Source: an uncultured Sphingomonas sp.
GTDB taxonomy: Bacteria > Pseudomonadota > Alphaproteobacteria > Sphingomonadales > Sphingomonadaceae
Length of the DNA stretch: 64,000 nucleotides
Direction: 5' to 3'
NCBI RefSeq assembly: GCF_913774285.1
Contig: NZ_CAJYHX010000029.1
Span: 1 to 64,000 of the forward strand
Made by a program: the position numbers and the translations under genes. Of this stretch, positions 60,870 to 64,000 are shown piece after piece. Positions within the stretch are counted from its first letter, which is position 1; each line of letters opens with the position of its first letter. A model generated the notes under the pieces. That model worked only from the letters and a program-made list of their open reading frames with translations, was not told the origin of the DNA and did not search any database.

Positions 60870-61376
60870 CTATCTGTCGAACTCACTAAATATTTTAACG
60901 AGATGGTCCCAAAAAATCTTCAATTTATACGCTAACAAGATGGTCCATGATGTCATTGCGAACGTTAGGGTATCGAGAACCAAGAAATGGTCCAAGATGC
61001 CATCTTTCTGCTTGAGGTCTACATCTAATTTGAATTTCTGCAATGTGAGTTGGCAGAAAAATATAGCGAGAAGAGCAATGAAAATGTAGAATATCATCAC
61101 CCCTATTGCGAATTTGCTTTTATCCTTAGGGGAAAAGTGAGTGTTAAGAAGCTCCGATAGATGTCCGTTGCGAAAGACGCTTAGAATTATTATCACTATA
61201 ATGGAGAGTATCGTTATCGCGCTAAACGTTATGTCGGATACATCGTAAGGTTTCTTGGAGTCCGACATTAAGAAGGTAAGCCCGTAAAGAATCGCGGCGA
61301 GCCAAAACGGATAAAATATCAATAGCTGAATTGATCGAATTTTCGGTATAGAAAACTTCGTGGGGTTTGAGCTCAT
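60870..61376 (-). CDS. AT-rich membrane protein inserted in the tail cluster
   Basis: A 168-aa protein with four membrane segments (about 16-36, 49-66, 90-111 and 134-150) and no recognised domain. The gene and the 196 bases upstream are far more AT-rich than the flanking tail genes. GAGAG lies 6 bases before the ATG at 61376. It interrupts the tail gene order between V and the tail fibre genes, like a moron acquired by the phage. An exclusion or host-benefit role is possible but unproven. Confidence 0.7.
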   Translation of the reverse strand: MSSNPTKFSIPKIRSIQLLIFYPFWLAAILYGLTFLMSDSKKPYDVSDITFSAITILSIIVIIILSVFRNGHLSELLNTHFSPKDKSKFAIGVMIFYIFIALLAIFFCQLTLQKFKLDVDLKQKDGILDHFLVLDTLTFAMTSWTILLAYKLKIFWDHLVKIFSEFDR

Positions 61377-61572
61377 GGCTTACTCTCTGCTGCAGTGACT
61401 GACAAAATGTGCCCGTCTAACGGACTCATGTTGTTAAAAGCGGTTGCGCGTATTTTCGCCAGTGGTTGTTAATTTATGATGATATTTCTTTTGTTGTGAT
61501 TAACGTGGGATGGTGAAGTGGTGCACTGCAGAGGAGCAAGCGTACGCTAGGGCCGCAGCGGCTTCGACCACG

Positions 61573-61830
61573 TTACCGTTTGGGCTGAGGCTTTGATGAG
61601 GCACGGACTGCGGGCGATTCGTTGGAAATGGCGCCCACTGCAATCTTCACCTTGATACCCTGGGCTATCTCTGCGACGCGAGCCTTGGTGGCGGCTTTGT
61701 CGTAAACGCCCTGCGAATTAACGGCGGCGTTCACGTCTCGCTTATGAACGATATCGCCGCTAGTGAAGATGACGGGCACCGTGCGGCGATCAGTCGCGAG
61801 CTTGCCGATCTGATAGCTGATATCACTCAT
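61573..61830 (-). CDS. Small phage protein after the tail fibre
   Basis: An 85-aa basic protein (SDISYQIGKLATDRRTVPVI at the start, SSKPQPKR at the end), overlapping the tail fibre stop by 8 bases. In P2-like phages a fibre-assembly protein often takes this place, but no family match is clear to me. Confidence 0.65.
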   Translation of the reverse strand: MSDISYQIGKLATDRRTVPVIFTSGDIVHKRDVNAAVNSQGVYDKAATKARVAEIAQGIKVKIAVGAISNESPAVRASSKPQPKR

Positions 61831-63559
61831 TGTCGTTTGCTCCCTGCATCTGCGCTTTCAGAAGGTCGACCTCGTCGGCGAGGCGCTGCACCGAAGCGGT
61901 GAGCAGCGGCACCAGCTTGCTCAGGTCGACCGACTGATAGTCGGGCACCCGCTCCTCGTGCGACACCTCCGGGATCTCTGGCGTGAGCACCTTGCCTGCG
62001 GCGTCGTAGGTGGCGGGAACAGCTGGCCTGTCGATAATCGTCTGCAGGCGCATCGCGTCCTTCTCGCCGGTGACGGCGTCGGGCTTCACCTCCGCCAGAT
62101 CGTGGGCAAGAAAGCCATCGCTGCGGTGTCCCGTCGAGCGCCAGCGATAGTCGTAAGGCTTCAGGCGGCGCAGTTGGCCGATCGGATCGGCGATCGGCCG
62201 CCAATCCTCCTTAAGACGGTAGTCGGAGGCGGTGTTGTAGCTGGTGGCGGTCTCGCTGCAGGTGATCGAGCCGACCTGATTGTAACTATTGTTGAACTGC
62301 CGAACGAACTGGTGCGCGGTATAATTCTGCACGTCCATCGCGGTGTAGCAGGTACCTCCTGGGGTAGCAGCAATGACGCGCATATTGCCCGAGCCGATCA
62401 CGTCCGCCACCGTACCCACGTTGCGCTGCCCGCCGACGCTGACATAGCCGGAGGGCGTGATCGTCAGGCGCTCGTTGAGGCTGCTATCGCTGAACAGCGC
62501 CAACCGGTTCAGGGTGGGCGAAAAGACGCGGCCGCCACCAGCGGCGCGGAAAAACAGGCTGGAAAGCATCACGACATCGCCGGAGAAGGTCGCACCCGCG
62601 ACCTTGGCGAAGGCGTCTGCCTGCTCCCCGTCGAGCAGATCGGCGTCGAGGCCCGAGCCAGAACCATCGTTACCCGCATGCCATAGCGGATTGGCGCCCG
62701 ATCCGGCGCCGCCTACCTTCCAGACATTGTCGACGTCGATGCCCAGCAATGCGGTGAACGCGCCAGGGCGGTGGAATGCCGCGAAGGCGCCGCCGGTGCC
62801 GTTGCCGCGGATCTCGATCTCGCCCGAGGTCGAGACCGGCGCGGCGGCGAGGACATTGTTGCCGGTGGCGCCGGCCGCGAACACCTGGCGGCCCGTCGAC
62901 GTGTCGCCCGCGCGGTTAAGCGGCGTGTAGCCCAGCCGCGCCTTGATGTTGGTGTAGTAGCTGCCCTCCTGACCGTCGAGCAGATCGGAGTCGAGCCCTG
63001 AGCCTGCGCCGTCCATCGACGCCAGCCAGCCCATGATCGCGGCCTTGGCGCCCTGCGGGGTGAGCGCGCGCAGCGCGTCGATACCGGCCTGCGCCTCGGC
63101 GATCGTCGCCAGCTCGACCACGCCTTCGCGCTCGGTGGTGGCCGGCGGATTGAGGAAGTTGGTGTCGCCGAAGGTGAGGCTGGTCGCCGTGATATCGGCA
63201 AAGCGCAGATCGAGGGCGAGCAGCAGCAGGGCCTGCGACGATTTCTCGACCAGTACGTCGGTCTGGCCATAGGCGGCGAACAGCGTGCCGTCCGCCAGGT
63301 AGAGCGCGACCGAGCGCACCGCATAGGCGGCGTTGCTTTCGTCACGCACGGTGACGTGAATCGTGTCGGGAGCAACCGCATCGCCAGAGATCGTGGTGAT
63401 CCGCTTGATCTCGCCGGGGAGCGCAGCGGTGGCAGGGGTCGCCGCAAGCGTCGTCGCGGAGACGCCGACCGAGGCAATACGGACGGCGTTGGTGCCGTCC
63501 TTGGCGGCGTTGACGATCGCGGCGCGGCCCGCATTGGTGACGGTGAGCGAGAATGGCAT
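61823..63559 (-). CDS. H: Tail fibre protein with S74 autocleaving chaperone
   Basis: A 578-aa host-binding fibre. The N terminus (FSLTVTNAGRAAIVNAAKDG) anchors to the baseplate and matches the phage tail-collar fibre domain of P2 gpH. A Gly/Ser/Thr-rich repeat region carries the shaft with recurring GSGLDSDLLDGQEG-like units. The last 130 residues form a peptidase S74 intramolecular chaperone (DYRLKEDWRPIADP ... GFLAHDLAEV), which trimerises the fibre and is then cleaved. It determines host range. Confidence 0.9.
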   Translation of the reverse strand: MPFSLTVTNAGRAAIVNAAKDGTNAVRIASVGVSATTLAATPATAALPGEIKRITTISGDAVAPDTIHVTVRDESNAAYAVRSVALYLADGTLFAAYGQTDVLVEKSSQALLLLALDLRFADITATSLTFGDTNFLNPPATTEREGVVELATIAEAQAGIDALRALTPQGAKAAIMGWLASMDGAGSGLDSDLLDGQEGSYYTNIKARLGYTPLNRAGDTSTGRQVFAAGATGNNVLAAAPVSTSGEIEIRGNGTGGAFAAFHRPGAFTALLGIDVDNVWKVGGAGSGANPLWHAGNDGSGSGLDADLLDGEQADAFAKVAGATFSGDVVMLSSLFFRAAGGGRVFSPTLNRLALFSDSSLNERLTITPSGYVSVGGQRNVGTVADVIGSGNMRVIAATPGGTCYTAMDVQNYTAHQFVRQFNNSYNQVGSITCSETATSYNTASDYRLKEDWRPIADPIGQLRRLKPYDYRWRSTGHRSDGFLAHDLAEVKPDAVTGEKDAMRLQTIIDRPAVPATYDAAGKVLTPEIPEVSHEERVPDYQSVDLSKLVPLLTASVQRLADEVDLLKAQMQGANDNE

Positions 63560-63573
63560 CGGCGGGGCTCCGG

Positions 63574-64000
63574 TCAGGCGGCGAACGCGAGGCGGGTGAA
63601 GATGGCGGGGCGTGCGACGGCAACCAGGCCGGTAGCGCCGGTGAAGCGCAGCCCCTGCGAAAAGGAGAAGTGCGAGCGCACCGGCTTGGTGCGGCGCACC
63701 TCGTTGATTACGGCATCAGCAAAGGCGGCAGTGGCGGGCGCGCCGTCGCCGCCGCTCAGCTCGACCGCCAGCGTGAAGGTATGGGGCGGCCCGGGCGGGT
63801 CGAGCTGCCACCATTCGCGCAGCGCCACGGCACCGCCGAACGACTCCACGACGGCGCGCACCGACGATGCGGTGCCCTTGTGGCGCTGGATCTCGATGGC
63901 GCGGCGGACGCGAGTGCGCTTCACCGCCTCGGGCCAGTCGCTCGACCAGGCGTCGATGGACACCGCCCAGGCAAGAAAGGGGAGGAGCGGCAGCGGGCAG
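63574..64000 (-). CDS. I: Phage tail protein I (5' end outside the window)
   Basis: The C-terminal 141 residues of a P2 gpI-like baseplate protein. LPFLAWAVSIDAWSSDWPE, RAIEIQRHKGTASSVRAVVE and the late FTLAVEL are family features. The frame is open to the window edge with no start that keeps the expected family N terminus, so the gene continues past 64000. Confidence 0.85.
   Translation of the reverse strand, partial: CPLPLLPFLAWAVSIDAWSSDWPEAVKRTRVRRAIEIQRHKGTASSVRAVVESFGGAVALREWWQLDPPGPPHTFTLAVELSGGDGAPATAAFADAVINEVRRTKPVRSHFSFSQGLRFTGATGLVAVARPAIFTRLAFAA

Larger units (their letters stand above)
42446..64000 (-). mobile_element. P2-like prophage, left part, continuing past the window
   Basis: Starts at the broken tRNA-Val. 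It holds a tyrosine integrase, early and regulatory genes, a divergent CI/Cro switch and P2-type tail genes D, U, T, E', E, FII, FI, W, V, H and I. Almost all genes point left. Head, portal, terminase and lysis genes and the right attachment site are not present and should lie beyond 64000. Confidence 0.93.

Overview
The window is GC-rich DNA from an alphaproteobacterium, most likely a sphingomonad (Sphingomonas or a close relative). This is inferred from the gene families: a CcrM cell-cycle methyltransferase, a three-gene proton-pumping transhydrogenase preceded by the tiny aa3-type cytochrome oxidase subunit IV, a TonB-dependent receptor with a catabolic operon, and an initiator tRNA with the A-U/G-C/G-C anticodon-stem variant reported in some alphaproteobacteria. 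No rRNA or other species marker is present, so the genus is not proven.

Layout. 1-5.9 kb: initiator tRNA-Met with a terminator, then a minus-strand operon for a caa3-type cytochrome c oxidase (cytochrome c lipoprotein, subunit II fused to cytochrome c, subunits I and III, a small membrane protein, a CtaG-type assembly factor, another cytochrome c). 5.9-8.6 kb: an ATP-dependent DNA ligase, a DUF72 protein and exonuclease III. 9.2-19.9 kb: a probable aromatic catabolic cluster (FAH-family hydrolase, cupin, MFS transporter, alpha/beta hydrolase, extradiol-type dioxygenase, FAD monooxygenase, metallo-hydrolase, TonB receptor) with a divergent LysR regulator. 19.9-42.3 kb: housekeeping genes: lepB-rnc-era, pgi, gor, two transporters, glmM, a ThiD-VOC fusion, rnhB, ccrM, folP, a sigma-54 activator, coxIV-pntAA-pntAB-pntB, and a MarR-type regulator.

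42.4-64.0 kb: a P2-like prophage that runs off the right edge. Its left junction cuts a tRNA-Val gene at the end of the anticodon loop. The integrase comes first, then an excisionase-like protein, two DNA methyltransferases (one fused to an HNH-like domain), very small overlapping membrane ORFs, a GapR-like protein, a primase-helicase, an Ogr-type activator, CII/Cro-like proteins and, divergently, a CI-type repressor. Tail genes D, U, T, E', E, FII, FI, W, V, H and I follow. Two AT-rich membrane-protein genes with no recognised function are inserted in the phage, one beside the repressor and one inside the tail cluster.

Points that stand out: (1) a DUF559 endonuclease-like gene inside the pnt operon, bounded by 53-bp inverted repeats whose hairpin changes are compensatory; a gene-less inverted-repeat element lies between rnc and era and a REP-like cluster between ccrM and folP. 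(2) The ccrM leader carries four GANTC sites and two perfect DnaA boxes within a 13-bp inverted repeat. (3) The phage carries an exact T_TTT_TTG slippery site joining E to E', as in phage P2. (4) The two phage membrane genes are candidate superinfection-exclusion or defence genes.
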